From NCBI GenBank assembly GCA_001931875.2, contig MSJH02000137.1, forward strand, positions 1 through 64,000: a stretch of 64,000 nt of DNA, read 5' to 3'. The position numbers were made by a program, and so were the translations under genes. This DNA comes from Byssochlamys sp. IMV 00236. Its lineage: Eukaryota; Ascomycota; Eurotiomycetes; Eurotiales; Thermoascaceae. Below are positions 34,101 through 46,068 of this stretch, piece after piece. The notes under the pieces were generated by a model. It was not told the origin of the DNA. It searched no databases and worked only from the letters and a program-made list of their open reading frames with translations. Positions within the stretch are counted from its first letter, which is position 1, and each line of letters opens with the position of its first letter.

Positions 34101-37100
34101 TCGCACCGTTTCTCTGGCCAACGAGCATTCGCTACGCTCCATTGCGACATCGGGAAGGGCGATTAACTTATTAAGGGACATTTAGACCTGCTGATCTTTC
34201 CGACCCGAACGCTGATCGTCCCCGAAGTTTTCGAGAAACCATCTCGGGAGGGAATCTCTAGTCTGCGGCCGGTGTCTGAAGACTAAAGAGAAAATTTCGT
34301 TCCTTTTTTTCCGCTTCTGAGGGAATTATAATAATAATTCATAGGCAACAGCGTGCTGCGTGGATAATTTACATAACAGGGGAATAGTGGCATGCGAAGG
34401 TGATCGTTAGTAATAATAATAATAATCATAATAATGATGATGATGACGGTATTATTATTGTGCTTACTGGCTGGCACCGCTGAGAAACAAATCCTGACAG
34501 GCATCGATCCACGGTTCTGCCTGCCGATGCTGAAACAGTACCATGAAAATATTCCCATGGATGGAAAGCAAAGGAACCCTCCTTGCGTGTTGACCTGCGC
34601 GTGATTCTTACGGTATGCCACAATCCGGTTCTTGCTGGCTCGTCCGGCATAATAGAGGGGGCCAAAGACGTCAACCTGCAGTGGTTCTCTATCTCTCTCT
34701 CTGTGTATCTAGCTCTGTATCCAGCAGAGCTCGATGTTGGAGCACTATCACGTTCGGGCAGTCTCGACGCTGATTCCCAGGATGCATGATAAGACGCCGG
34801 TTCGGATGTGCAGATCGCAGATAAGGTCTATCCTATGATCCTATCTAGTGAGCTATTGATCACTTCTAACAGTGTGATTATCAGACCGACTTGGCCATGC
34901 TGGTCGATCATCCATCTAGACTATGATCATCATCTCTACTCGGAGAGCCTACCTCCTCTCATCCCCGACACCAGACATACCAGGATCAGATATACCGTAC
35001 ATATCCAGCAGGCATCGCAGAAACCATGTTTTTTTGCTTTTTGCACTGGCGATCGAGGCGTTGATGTTAAAAATGGATCATCCGGATCAAGATTCCACTC
35101 CGCCTGCTGCTAACCAAGTAATCTGCCGACACTCGGCATCTGGCGGCCCCAACAAGCTTTTTTCGAGCTTCTTACTCGATGAGGGCAACATGAGCGCATC
35201 CATCCGGATTCTACGATGGCAGCACGTATCTCCCCAGATGCAGGACTTGTCCCATTACTCTACGCCACACAGAAATAATACATAGGAAGTACATAGCATC
35301 TACATACATTTGCATCTACAGTACATGCATCGCAGAGAGTAAGAGTGCAGAGTCAGACAGATCCACGCTCCCGATACTTAATAATAATAAACCGCGATAA
35401 CCTTGTAGACGCAGTCAACTAGCGCAAGCTATGCAATACAGCTATCTACAGCCTAATAATATTGTAACTACTACTCTATTCCCTACCACATGCTACAGTA
35501 GCTGCAAACTCTCAACAGCAGCATACCCCGCAGCCTTTGCCTAGTCGGGGGCTGCCGACATGGACCGCTAGTTTTTACCTAGGTATCTACTTCCTCTCTC
35601 GAGCGAGCAGTATCTATTCCGCAGAGAAATACTATTATCAGCTATCGATCATGATCATCACGGTCGGGATGTCACTAGATAACTTGCACTGACCTCCTCA
35701 TGCAGGAGAAAGTAGTACAGTACAACTTGTTTGACGATGTATGTATGTATATCTTCGCATCCATCTCCCTTCATCCGGGATTGCACATCCCGAACATATA
35801 CCCCGCCTTCGCTCTGATAACGCAACATGTACTTCGTAACCCGAGTGCTAAATCTAACACCCCTCCTCTTCCAAGAAAACATAATGAATAGAAAATGTAA
35901 CACAATACTCCAGGGCGAAAATCACATCTAACCTTCAGAGCCCTCTCAAGTTTTTTCAAACAACAGATCAAAAAAACCAGGACGAACCATCTCGGAAAAA
36001 ACCAACCTAGTCCAAGTATCCGGTAGTTAGTTAGATAGTCTACTCTACTCTAACAGTCTAATAGCTTAATACGTGTGCATTAGACTGCAGCTGTCAAAAC
36101 GCCGCACGATGTACGAGGTTACATTATGATTGGTTTCTGTGTTTTTTTTTTTTTTTGTTGTAGGCTAATTTTGGCCTAGATATGGATTCGGACTAGGCGT
36201 GGGTTTGATTGCTTTGGGTATTTTTTTTTTCGTTCTTTTTTGATGTATTTCAAGCGAGCCATAGTTAGATAGAGGTAACTATGCTCTATAAGGTTCAGTT
36301 CCTTCTTGATCGTATGTTATCTACGAGGTGCTACCTAGGATGGTGTAATAATACATATACACATTATGATCAACCCTTCCAAGTGCACATGCCCTAATTT
36401 ATATAGAACGACAGAGGAGTCAGTTATCACGCAGCAGTATTACAAAGTAAGAACTTACATGGATAGATACAGGAAATATGGTAGTGCTATGCCGATCCCA
36501 TTTACTAACTAGGTCAGCTTCACGTGCGCATCTTATCGGATGATTAGAGTTACCTAGTTAGTTACATAGATAGTTATCGAGTTCATCAACTAACGACTTA
36601 AATCACTCAAAAAATAAAAACCTGTGTCTTATCCAAGCTGGACATTGAAGTTTGGAAATTAACTCTAACTTCCACTTCACTGCTACTCTCTCCTTCTTGA
36701 TTCTATAAATCTCTCGATAGGCCAGTTCTCACAGAATTTATCCTACTCTGCTCTAGGATGCGAGAAATGCATTTTGTATATGACTCAATAAGTATCTATA
36801 TGCTCACTCGATACGGAGGAGTGTGATATCTATTGCATTGCATTACGCTAGGCATGCAATGGTTTAATTATAGTACGATAGCAAATCTGGGTTTAGTCTA
36901 CGTATTTCGGATATTTCTTCGTGTGTATTGTATAGTCCTTCTATGTTTATATGTATAGTGAACATATCCTCTATTATAGTGCCTTGCTGAAAGCAACATG
37001 AGAGCTTTGGCTTTATGCGTCGACATAAGCATTCCTAACTGTATATAGCCCGAATTTGTTGTCTATATATCCTACCTAGTAATGCAGGGCACTTTGCTAG

Positions 37101-38635
37101 TAGCATAGTTTTCAATCCCAACTACTTGGAAATAAACAGTTGCTGTTCCCTTACATAAAGCTATTCAGACAGAAATCCCTATACTTACTAGATATATATA
37201 TATATATACATATTTAGGAATATAAGACCACGGAAGCAACAGCATGAGAATGGCAATTAAACCGGGAAATAGAGTTACAATAGGATACCGAAATCTTATC
37301 GACTATTCAATTGCTGCTACCTAAAGCACTGCCTCCGCCACTGTTCCCTGAGAATTTCCCAATTCCGGCCCGTCTGCTTTGATCCTATGTTCGTGGAGAT
37401 GGGGGTGGCTTTAGCTGTTTGTTCTATACCATTTATATAGGGTAGTAGTGGCGTTTTGCAAGCTCGATTGCTTTGAGGCCGATAACATACATATGGAAAG
37501 TTAATGTAGGGTAGATACTGCGAAATTAGACCGTGGTGACAGGTTATAGGATGGAACAAGTCTAGTATACTATACAAAACCTAATTGGATATACTAGGCG
37601 AAGATTCGCTATGAATGCATAGTATGGTATACTAATCTCATATTCGTTTCTCTCCTTCTACTCCCTTATTACTTCCATTTTTCTTTTACTGGATATTGAC
37701 CAAGTATAAAATACTCCAATCAACTACAACGAATATCCACACTATTCCTTACCTTTCCTTGCAGCAAATAGTTATACATCCCCTATAAATACACCGAAAC
37801 TACATAAACAAGCAAGTACCAGCTAAAACAAACCCAATATTGCAGAATAGATATACACAAACCCTATCTTTTCCTCGATCCCATATCCGCAGCAACTAGA
37901 CAATAGAAAATAAAATAAAATAAACTGACCAGAGAGACAATATCCCATTAGTAATAGATCCCTGCAGACGATTCTCTTATCTTCTTTTCCTTCCTTAAAA
38001 AAAAAGGATATACCTTGTTGTCCTATGTATTGTTATTGGATGTGGTGAAGTATGTGCTTTTCTCCTTGTGGGTATTATTGAGCTTGATAATTTAGTGATG
38101 CGAGTACCTTTTGCTGTATAGAAATAAAGTTGGGGGTGTGTGCTAAGGTTCTTATATTTATCCTTTTTTTTGCACATTTTTTTTGGCGTGAAAGTGTATG
38201 TACATACATACACCTGATTGTGGTGCCGTAGTCAAAAGACTAGTTTCATAGACTATAATATATAAACTTGTAAAAGAAAATGAGAGAAGAATTTCAGAAT
38301 GTTCCAGGGACAAGTAGTAGATTCAATTCTAGTTATAACTAACAGTTCGAGTCCTATTAGAAATACTACCGCCAGAGCCGTAAGAGCTTGAGCTTGTGAT
38401 AATCTACCGTCTAAACCCAACCTTTAACTACTTAAAGAATTCGATCAGTTATTCATTCATGCATGGATTTATTTAAATAGCCACTAGGACCCCGCAAATA
38501 TAAAGACAAGACAAAATGGTATCAGAACCCCCCAGCCAAGCCAATCCATCCGTTCTAGCATTTCAGATTGCATCTCTCCCCTTCCATTCACAACCTCCCA
38601 AAGAAGACCACCACTCAGATCTCCACATCTAACAA
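31127..38635. other. 7.5-kb gene desert
   Basis: No frame on either strand looks coding; all are short, low in codon bias or interrupted. Contents: a CT tract at 31681-31700, TTAA tandem repeats (32895-32919), AT-rich blocks with ATT/AAT runs (34321-34460), and, after 35.3 kb, increasingly AT-rich sequence with TA repeats (37195-37210). No tRNA T-loop consensus, transposon domain or inverted-repeat end was found. The first ~600 bp upstream of 31126 should hold the kre6 promoter. Confidence 0.45.
32895..32919 (+). repeat. (TTAA)n microsatellite
   Basis: Six tandem TTAA units in a sequence otherwise of mixed composition. Confidence 0.9.
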
Positions 38636-39324
38636 CTACGACTCAATAGCTTTCGCCTTCAAACCCACCAATTTACCACCCTCCACATCCAGCGCTACAA
38701 TCCAGTACTCGACGCGAGACGCGCCGATCTCGACTCGATATACTTTCACATCGACAGACGACTCATCGATCACTTTCTCGCCGCCACCGGAGGCCTGTGT
38801 CGCTGCTGCGCGCACAGCACGCAGAACAGCAACGTACTGGTTCTTGGGGTCGAAGGCGCTGGGTGAGAGGGTGGTGATGGAGTCGGTGAGGTCCTTTGAT
38901 GGGGAGATGAGGTAGGAGAATTGTGCTGGAGAGGAGTATAGTTAGTCTTATGTATTCTTCCTGCGGTGTAGATTTTTTTTCCTTTCTTTTTTTTGCTTTC
39001 AATGCGGGGAATTCAACGACATTGACCGTGAGATTGGCACCGCCATAGTCAACAAAAGCAGATAGTAGAATTATTTATCCACTTACAAGCACCGGGCCAC
39101 AAGCCCCTGCTGGCTCCCTCCCACTTCAAGACGACAGGCTCAAACGGCTCGTCTGTCTCAGAGACGTAATACGTATCGATTGCCCTCAGCGGGGCAGGAA
39201 CGGTAACGTCCACATCTACTGACTGCGTGCGGACTGCATTGCTCTGCTGCGGAGCGACTCGTCCCGCATTCAGGTCCTCGTTGGCTTTGTTCAGAAACGC
39301 GAGATAGCTATTGTCGGATGACAT
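38636..39324 (-). CDS. Small conserved fungal protein, function unknown
   Basis: Model: complement(38636..38925, 39087..39324), 175 residues. The intron of 161 nt has a GTAAGT donor and an ACTAAC branch point; joining gives GLWPGASQFSYLISPS. The sequence begins MSSDNSYLAFLNKANEDLNAG and later reads YVSETDEPFEPVVLKWEG, then a helix AVLRAVRAAATQASGG and strands KVYRVEIGASRVEYWIVALD. The mix suggests one compact alpha/beta domain without signal or membrane segment. I recall similar hypothetical proteins in aspergilli but no function. It is followed closely by the L3 gene on the same strand (721 bp upstream). Confidence 0.75.
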
Positions 39325-40045
39325 GTTGCGCGAGAGGATGGGTTCTTTCGTAAGGACTGTGGGATCGTGGTGATGATGGTTGGTGGGGAGAAATGGTCTG
39401 GAGGTCGCCGTACGATGGGATCGGTATCGCGTACTGAGAGATAGTCGGGAGAATGATGATGATAGAGAAAAGAAACGCGAGGACTGCAGTGCGTGTCTGA
39501 CTCGAACTGTATGGCTTGTCGGGCGAGTTGAAGCTGGAGATGCGAAGTTGGAGATGACGCAATGGCCTGTGACTCTAGACCTGATGTGCCAAGACCGCAT
39601 CGCAGGCCAATTTATCGACGAACAAATAAAGGGGAAATGGGACTGGCCGCCTTCGTGTCAGCTCAGCCTAACGCAGGGGAGAGGATAGAATTGAATTGAG
39701 GGAGGAGAAATTCTTGGTCCACCACACGGACCAGTAGCTTGTCATCACGCAACTATGTATGGCGTTCAAAATCGACCACAAGACAATGAAAATTACTTGA
39801 CTACAGATACACATACCGGCTTTAGCTATTTGACTGACGAGTCAGACTAACTGTTGCTACTTTTGAACTCCATCATAACATTGCCTTGCCGGCTACGTAA
39901 ACTAATAAACAGAAGAAAAGCTCCACTCTTTTTCAGCTGAGCAAGCCGAGGGACGTAGGTTGAGGAGGTATTTGAATTGTATTTTGGTCAAGAACAATGA
40001 AGCACCGAACTACACCGAACCCACATCCCCACCAGATAAAAACAT
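39325..40045. other. Intergenic between the small conserved gene and rpl3
   Basis: 721 bp, tandem on the minus strand. The open frame continuing upstream of the small protein's ATG to 39600 is not supported as coding. No gene seen. Confidence 0.5.
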
Positions 40046-41590
40046 TTATTCGGAAGTAACGAGGTCCTTCTTGAGAGTACCCAGGAAGGCCCGCTTCTCG
40101 GCAGGGGTCTGGTAGGCACCGTGACCGAACTTGGAAGAAGTGTCGATCCATTTGAGCTCGACCTTCTCGGTGGCACGGCGGCTGGTCTGAGGGTAAAGGG
40201 TCTTGCGGAGGGTCATGACACGCTTCTTGACACCGGGGACGGAGCCCTTGAGGATCAGGAAGTCGTTCTTGACCTCACCGTAGCGGACGAAACCACCAAG
40301 ACTAGAAAAAGGAATCAGTAAAGAAATGCTTGAAAAAGAAGATACATAGGGTTGTACGTACGGAGTGATCTGCTTCTTGGAGATATCGAACTCGGTGGAG
40401 GCGTTGCCCTCGTCGGAGCCCTTACCGACACGGTAGATCTTGTGGTTGCAAGAGGTACGGTGGTGGTAACCCATCTGACCGGCACGGGCAACAGTCCACT
40501 GGACGTGGGACGGGTGCCAGGCACCGATACAGGCAACCTTACGCAGACCCTTGTGAGTCTTACGAGGGAGCTTCTTGGTGCCCCATCGGCTGGTGACACC
40601 CTGGAAACCGTGACCCTTGGTGACGGCAATGACGTCGATAACCTCATCCTGCTCGAAGATGGAGTCGATGTCGATGGTCTTCTCGAACAGGTTGTGGGCG
40701 AAGTCGACCTTCTCGGCGACGGAGCCACCGTTGACCTGGATCTCCATCAAGTGGGCCTTCTTCTGCTTGAGAGGGGTCTTGCGGATCTGGGTGTGGGCAA
40801 GAACACGGACAACAGTGCAGTACTTCTTGATGCGCTCAAGCTCGCGGGTGACGGAAGCACCGCTGCTCTCAGCGTGCTTCTTGGCGTACTTGGTGAAGGC
40901 CTTCTTCTTGCTCTTGTACCAGTTCTTGTAGAAGCGGCGCTTGAGCTCGTCGCTCAGGTGCTCAGCCCAGACAGTAGTGAGCGAGCGGAGACCACGGGGA
41001 GTCTCGATGTAACCGACGATACCGACAGCAACGAGCTATAACAATCCAGTTGTCAGCCGACCAATTCCCCAAAGCCAGCCAGACTCAAAAAAAGGGTTTT
41101 CGCGTTTGTGTGTGGAACATACCGGAGGAGTCTCAATGACGGTAACGGCCTCGACGATCTCCTTCTTGTGCATCTTGGCACCAGGACGGTCAAGGTCACG
41201 GACGATGGTGGTCATACCGGCCTTGTAGCCCATGGAGGCCGTCAGGTGGACGGGCTTCTTGGGGTCATCCTTGGGGAAGCTGGATTTTCACGTATCAGTA
41301 TGCGATTTCCTTCCAAATCTCGATTCATCGATACTGACCTCTTGACCTTTCCGCGGTGACGGGCGGCGCGCTTGCGCGGCAGGTAGGCAAGAGAGCCTGT
41401 AGACAGAAGTTGTATCAGTAAAAATGTCCTCGCACACACACACGATCGATCAAAATCGATGTCGAGGGGGATCCTTGGACGAACCGTGCCGAGGCGCTTC
41501 GTACTTCCGGTGACTCCTACAGATATAGAAAGTTAGCAATTAAATCTCTGATGATATCTGAAAGGCATTGTCCCTTGGGGGAACTCACAT
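40046..41590 (-). CDS. rpl3: 60S ribosomal protein L3 (uL3)
   Basis: Model: complement(40046..40301, 40362..41035, 41123..41279, 41339..41396, 41485..41516, 41589..41590), 392 residues against about 387 in yeast. L3 lies near the peptidyl transferase centre of the large subunit. The start [22 protein letters not shown] is diagnostic, as are [40 protein letters not shown] (the tip of the central extension, including the conserved tryptophan/histidine region) and GQMGYHHRT. Five introns crowd the 5' half. The start codon itself is split: AT, then a 72-nt intron, then G. Strong codon bias (CAG, AAG, GTC, CTC) fits high expression. The 5' leader is short and the gene is isolated from its neighbours. 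Confidence 0.97.
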
Positions 41591-43114
41591 CTTGACCCTG
41601 TTGTCGTTAGTCGTCGAGGTGGTGAGAATCTCTATCTCCAAATTTGTCGGAGGTGTATTTTGCACGCTTAACGAGTGTGGGCTGACCTAAGCGAAGTCTT
41701 GGCGCAACCTTCCTTTTTTCGGCAGGGACCCACGCACAAATCGAAGGGACTGTTTGCCCGTCACCTGATCGGCAACGGCCCTCTCCGGATAAGATAGCAA
41801 GATAGGGTACTTAGGGATGCTGGTACATAGATCCTATCGAAGCGTTGAATTTACATGAACTTAGAGCACATACCCTCAGCTAAGTATAAAGAGGGTGAAA
41901 GTCATAGTCAGATGGATCCAAACAAGTATTCTTCCTCTCAATGCAAATCAGGCGCACATAACACATAGTTGGCCCTCAGTACGGAGAACACTCTTGCAGT
42001 TACCTATCGTACTTGGATGACAAGCAACAATATTATTCATGGGGCCGTATCGATGGCTTTAGCCTTACAAACAGTCATTAGACGATCATGTGATAACTCC
42101 CCCCACACCTTTTCGAAACCAACAGCCGCTTTTGCGAAATTGACCTTAAGGAGCAATTCCTTCCTGCTAATCAAACTGGCTACACCAAGGAGGATAGATA
42201 AAATTACAACCACTGCCCACGCAGTCTCCCAATTCAAGAAAAAATGAAACGAAAAGAAAAGAAGAGAGAAAAAGTCATTGCTCGTAGCAGTAAAGCTCCA
42301 CACCGGTATCAGCCTACGTCTGAACTCAGGTGCATTTGGATCGGGTATCTTGGGATGAAATACATGATAGAGCTAGCCGCTTGACTTTTCTACGATTCCC
42401 GGAGTCTAGCCTTGACACGGTTGTAGATCTATCGTTACTAGCCTTCCGAGAAATCAGATTAGCGCTCAGCGATTAGCTACATGCAGGTTCATCCAGCGGT
42501 TAGAGAGTATACTGTGACTTGGTAACACGCCCAGGAACAAGGAACGCAGAAGGTGGACGACTGCATAATGATAGGCCGAGGCAGGGCTGAGTTGAAGTTA
42601 GGCAGGCAACACAATAGACCACTTGACTATGATTTTACTCTAACGTTGGATTCGCTGAAATGTATTCACATTGAGAGATAACATGGAGTCAAAGCCATGT
42701 CGTCATACCTAGCATTGAAGTTCCAAAAGTGAGAATGAAACAAGCAGAACAGCAGAGAACTCAAATGTGAGTGGCTAGAACATGAAGACAAAGCTAGTAA
42801 ACAGGGGAATAAAACATCGACTCAGTACACATCAAGAGGGAACCACATCCACCGCTAACGCAGGCAAGACCACAGAAACGAAACATCCACAGCGACTCAA
42901 ATCGAGCCGGCGCACAGCTCCATCCCTAACCCAAGAAAAATCGCAGAGTATAAGACACCAATGGAGAAATTTGGAAGATGCTTCAACGAAGGGATGATCC
43001 GCGCAAGAAGAACAACAGCTGGTAAAAGGGATCGTCATAGTGCGATCCGTTCAGTGCATTTTTGTGGGTACTTCAAATATTTAATGTAATACAGACAACC
43101 GTGGACCCCAACTC
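41591..43114. other. Intergenic between rpl3 and ssn6
   Basis: 1.5 kb: promoter and leader of rpl3 at the left and 3' region of ssn6 at the right. The only open frames (41969-42247 plus and its antisense) have no coding features. Confidence 0.5.
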
Positions 43115-46068
43115 TCAAGCCGGTGCCTCCTGCTTAGGCTGGGAGGTCTGGTTACCGCCGTTGATCACGCCGTTACCATTGCTGACCGAGTTTCCCGCGC
43201 CGCTGCCGTGAGGGCTACCTTTTGGGGCAGGGCCGGCTCTCTTATCATCATCACCATCGTCATCATAGTCCTCGTCGACATCCATCTTACGAGCAGCTGG
43301 CTCATGCAGCGGAGGCTGCTCCTTACGGGGCTCCTCCTTGACCGGAGCCTGCGCGGATGACGGGCCAGATGCGGCACCGTTAGACGTCGGGGTAGGACCC
43401 TCGGCCATGGGAGGCATCGACGATCCCGACGGTTGCGGCTGCATGTGCTGGATGGAGGGCAAGGTAGGAGGATGGTGCGCAGCCTCCGAAGGGTGGTAGT
43501 TCTCATTGGCACGGCGCTGCTCCTCACGACGAGCCTCAGACGAGCTGCGACGGTGCATCTCACCGGGGGAGGACATATGGTTGGGCGGAGTTACCCGACG
43601 AGTCACCTGATCATCGAGGCGAGCGCGACTCTCCTCGTTGGCAATCTTCTTTGATGGGGCGTCCGCCTCCCAGTCTCTGCCACGCTTCATGGCCGATGCA
43701 GGACGCTCGTCACGTTCGCGAGCAGCAGCTTCCGCGGCGCTCAGGGCAGCCGCTGGAGCAGGGGCACCTCCGGCAATGCTGGCAGCGGTAGCGCTCGGAA
43801 GGGGTACGCTAGGTCCATGGTGGTACTGCTGGTGCGGATACGTCGAGCCTGGAGAGGACGGACGCTCGTCTCTGATGGGTCTGATCTCGGTCGGAGGAGT
43901 GAAAGGGCGGCCATAAGGAGCCAGCGTTGCGCCAGGAGTAGGAGCGCCGTTAGGACCGCCTGGCACTGCAGAAACACCGTTAGGCGGGGGAGGACCACGG
44001 GCAGAGGGTGGGTAGGCTGCGGCGCCGGGAGCAGCACGATCATGAGGCTGTGGTGGAGGAGCGGCCAGCTGAGGAAGAGTGTGCGCAGGATAGGCGTTGG
44101 GACCAGAAACATTGTTCAATTTGGGGGAGCGGCCGATCGGGGGACCGCGAGCCGGGTCGGGATACGCTCTGGCAGGCTCCTGTCGGGGGCTCTGCTGAGG
44201 GAGCGAAGGGGGTGCCCGCACGCCATCCCGGTGGTCGAAAGGATTCGCGGGCTGCGGTGCCTGAGACTGTATGTCATTTATGCCGCGATTCCAATCTGCG
44301 ATCTGGCGGGGAGGTGCTGGCGGCTGAGGAGGAGGACCGCCGGTGGGTGCGGGAGCTCCCCACTGCGGACCGGGAGGCGCGCCGACACCAGGAGCCTGAT
44401 AAGCCTGGGGATGCACGTCCTGAGGAACGGGGGCGCTGGTTTGGTTGGCGCCAGAGGTCTGACCGCTCTGGAGCAGCTGCAGACGAGCCTTGATGTGGAC
44501 ATTGTTGGGATCAAGATCGGCTGCACGGCCGTATGCGTCGAGGGCATCGGCGGTCTGGTTGTTGCAGGATTCGTACTGAAGGAATTGGTTAGCGCGGTGG
44601 ATAATGGAGAAGCGAGCATGGAAGTATCACATACCAGAGTGCCAAGATCATACCACACCTCGGAGATGTAAGGGTTCAGACGGATGGCACGAGAGTAGGC
44701 ATCGAGCGCATCGCGGTACTGATTGATCTGGTAGTACAGCACACCGATGGAGCACCAGAAGGTTGGGTTCCGTCCATCGCGGTAGACAGCCTGCTGATAG
44801 GCTTCATAGGCCTTGGGGTATTTCGCCTGAGACATGTAGCAACGACCCAGGAGATACCAGCTCTGCGCATCCGAGTTGTCTGATGCAAATTGCGTCAGCG
44901 ACCGTTTCCTCACTTGTTGATTATCTGCGGTACATACCTGCGCTGACTGATTTCTCCAAGTACTCGATGGCCTTTTCCTGGCTGCTGTAGCTGTTGCTTT
45001 GCTGGTGGTACAACCATCCGAGCTGCTGTAAGACCTTGGCATGGTTGGGGTCGCGGTCGAGCACCCGCCTGTATGCTGCCTGCGCCGCATCGAACTAGAG
45101 ACCAATCAGCACCATTATCACTAAGAATACGATTATCAATGTTTACTCACGTCTTTCTGTTGCTCGTGGACATGGCCAATCTGGAACCAAATGTCCTCCT
45201 CGGTGAGAGGTCGGGGAGGGTCATTGACGATGTATTTGAAGCACTTAGGAAGTTAGCAAGAAGCAAGGGAATTAACGGTGTATATGATGCGCCGTACCTC
45301 TAGACTCTGGCTGAACTTCTGCTGCTGCTTGTAGATTATGCCCAGACGGAAGTAGATTTCGTTTGCCTTCTCAAAGTCGGGCTGCATGCGCATGACCTGA
45401 GAGAAAGCTTCTTCAGCGTGCTCGAGCGAGCCGTAGCGGTCGTACAAAATACCAATGCCGTACCAAAGCTTAGGTTCCTATGGGACGGATTATGTCAGTG
45501 ACTGGTGCGGACGCGATTGGATAGCTGTTGACCAACCTTTGGATCACGGAGGTGGTAGAGAGCCTGCTGGTATGACGTGTAGGCTTCCTGGAGATTGTCC
45601 ATCATCAGATGGCAGTGACCTAGGCTTCCCCAGGTCTCTCCACTCTGGGGATCTAGCTTTAAAATGTTCTGAAGATACTCGATGGCCTTGGGGAATTGCT
45701 CCTTCGTCCGCAAGATGGACGAGATGGCCTGCATAGCCGGGATGGACCACTGGTTATGCCGCAGAGCTTGCTCATATGCACTCATGGCGCCATCGAGGTC
45801 ACCCATTGCCTCTGTAACACTTCCTGTAGGCGAAAGTCAGTACGTCTGCAGTTATAGGGATCGGACATGACCGGAATAAGTGCGCCAACATACCGATTCC
45901 GATCCAGACTTGCTCATTCAGCTGAGCGATGCGCTGCGCAACCGTCAATTGTGGTGCCTTCTGTCCTTGCGACTGCAAGGGAAGATGACCGTTGACTTGC
46001 GGATGGGCGGCCAAGTGGCCATGGTGAGCAGGGACAGCCCCCGGGGGAGAGGGCTGAGGATGAGCCAT
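43115..46068 (-). CDS. ssn6: Ssn6/Cyc8-type general transcriptional corepressor
   Basis: Model: complement(43115..44575, 44635..44879, 44938..45094, 45151..45243, 45298..45477, 45537..45823, 45894..46068), 865 residues. It is the TPR partner of the Tup1 WD-repeat protein (RcoA in aspergilli) and is recruited by DNA-binding repressors. After a short N-terminal segment, about ten tetratricopeptide repeats run from about residue 55 to 390: for example WIGIGSVTEAMGDLDGAMSAYEQAL, SWYLLGRCYMSQAKYPKAYEAYQQAV and WCSIGVLYYQINQYRDALDAYSRAI. The rest is Pro/Gln/Ala-rich and probably disordered, with an acidic patch near the end (DVDEDYDDDGDDDKR). All seven exons join in frame; the intron after exon 2 has a weak donor (GTTGGT). 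No gene is visible for several kilobases upstream. Confidence 0.95.

Noticed and set aside
38341..38360. T-loop-like word (AGTTCGAGTCCT), possible tRNA
   Set aside because: The surrounding bases do not fold into an acceptor stem or D-arm, so it is not a tRNA gene.
43817..44671. Long plus-strand frames within ssn6
   Set aside because: They are antisense shadows of the Pro/Gln/Arg-rich tail and TPR exons of ssn6; their composition (Arg/Gly-rich) is that of reversed GC-rich codons.
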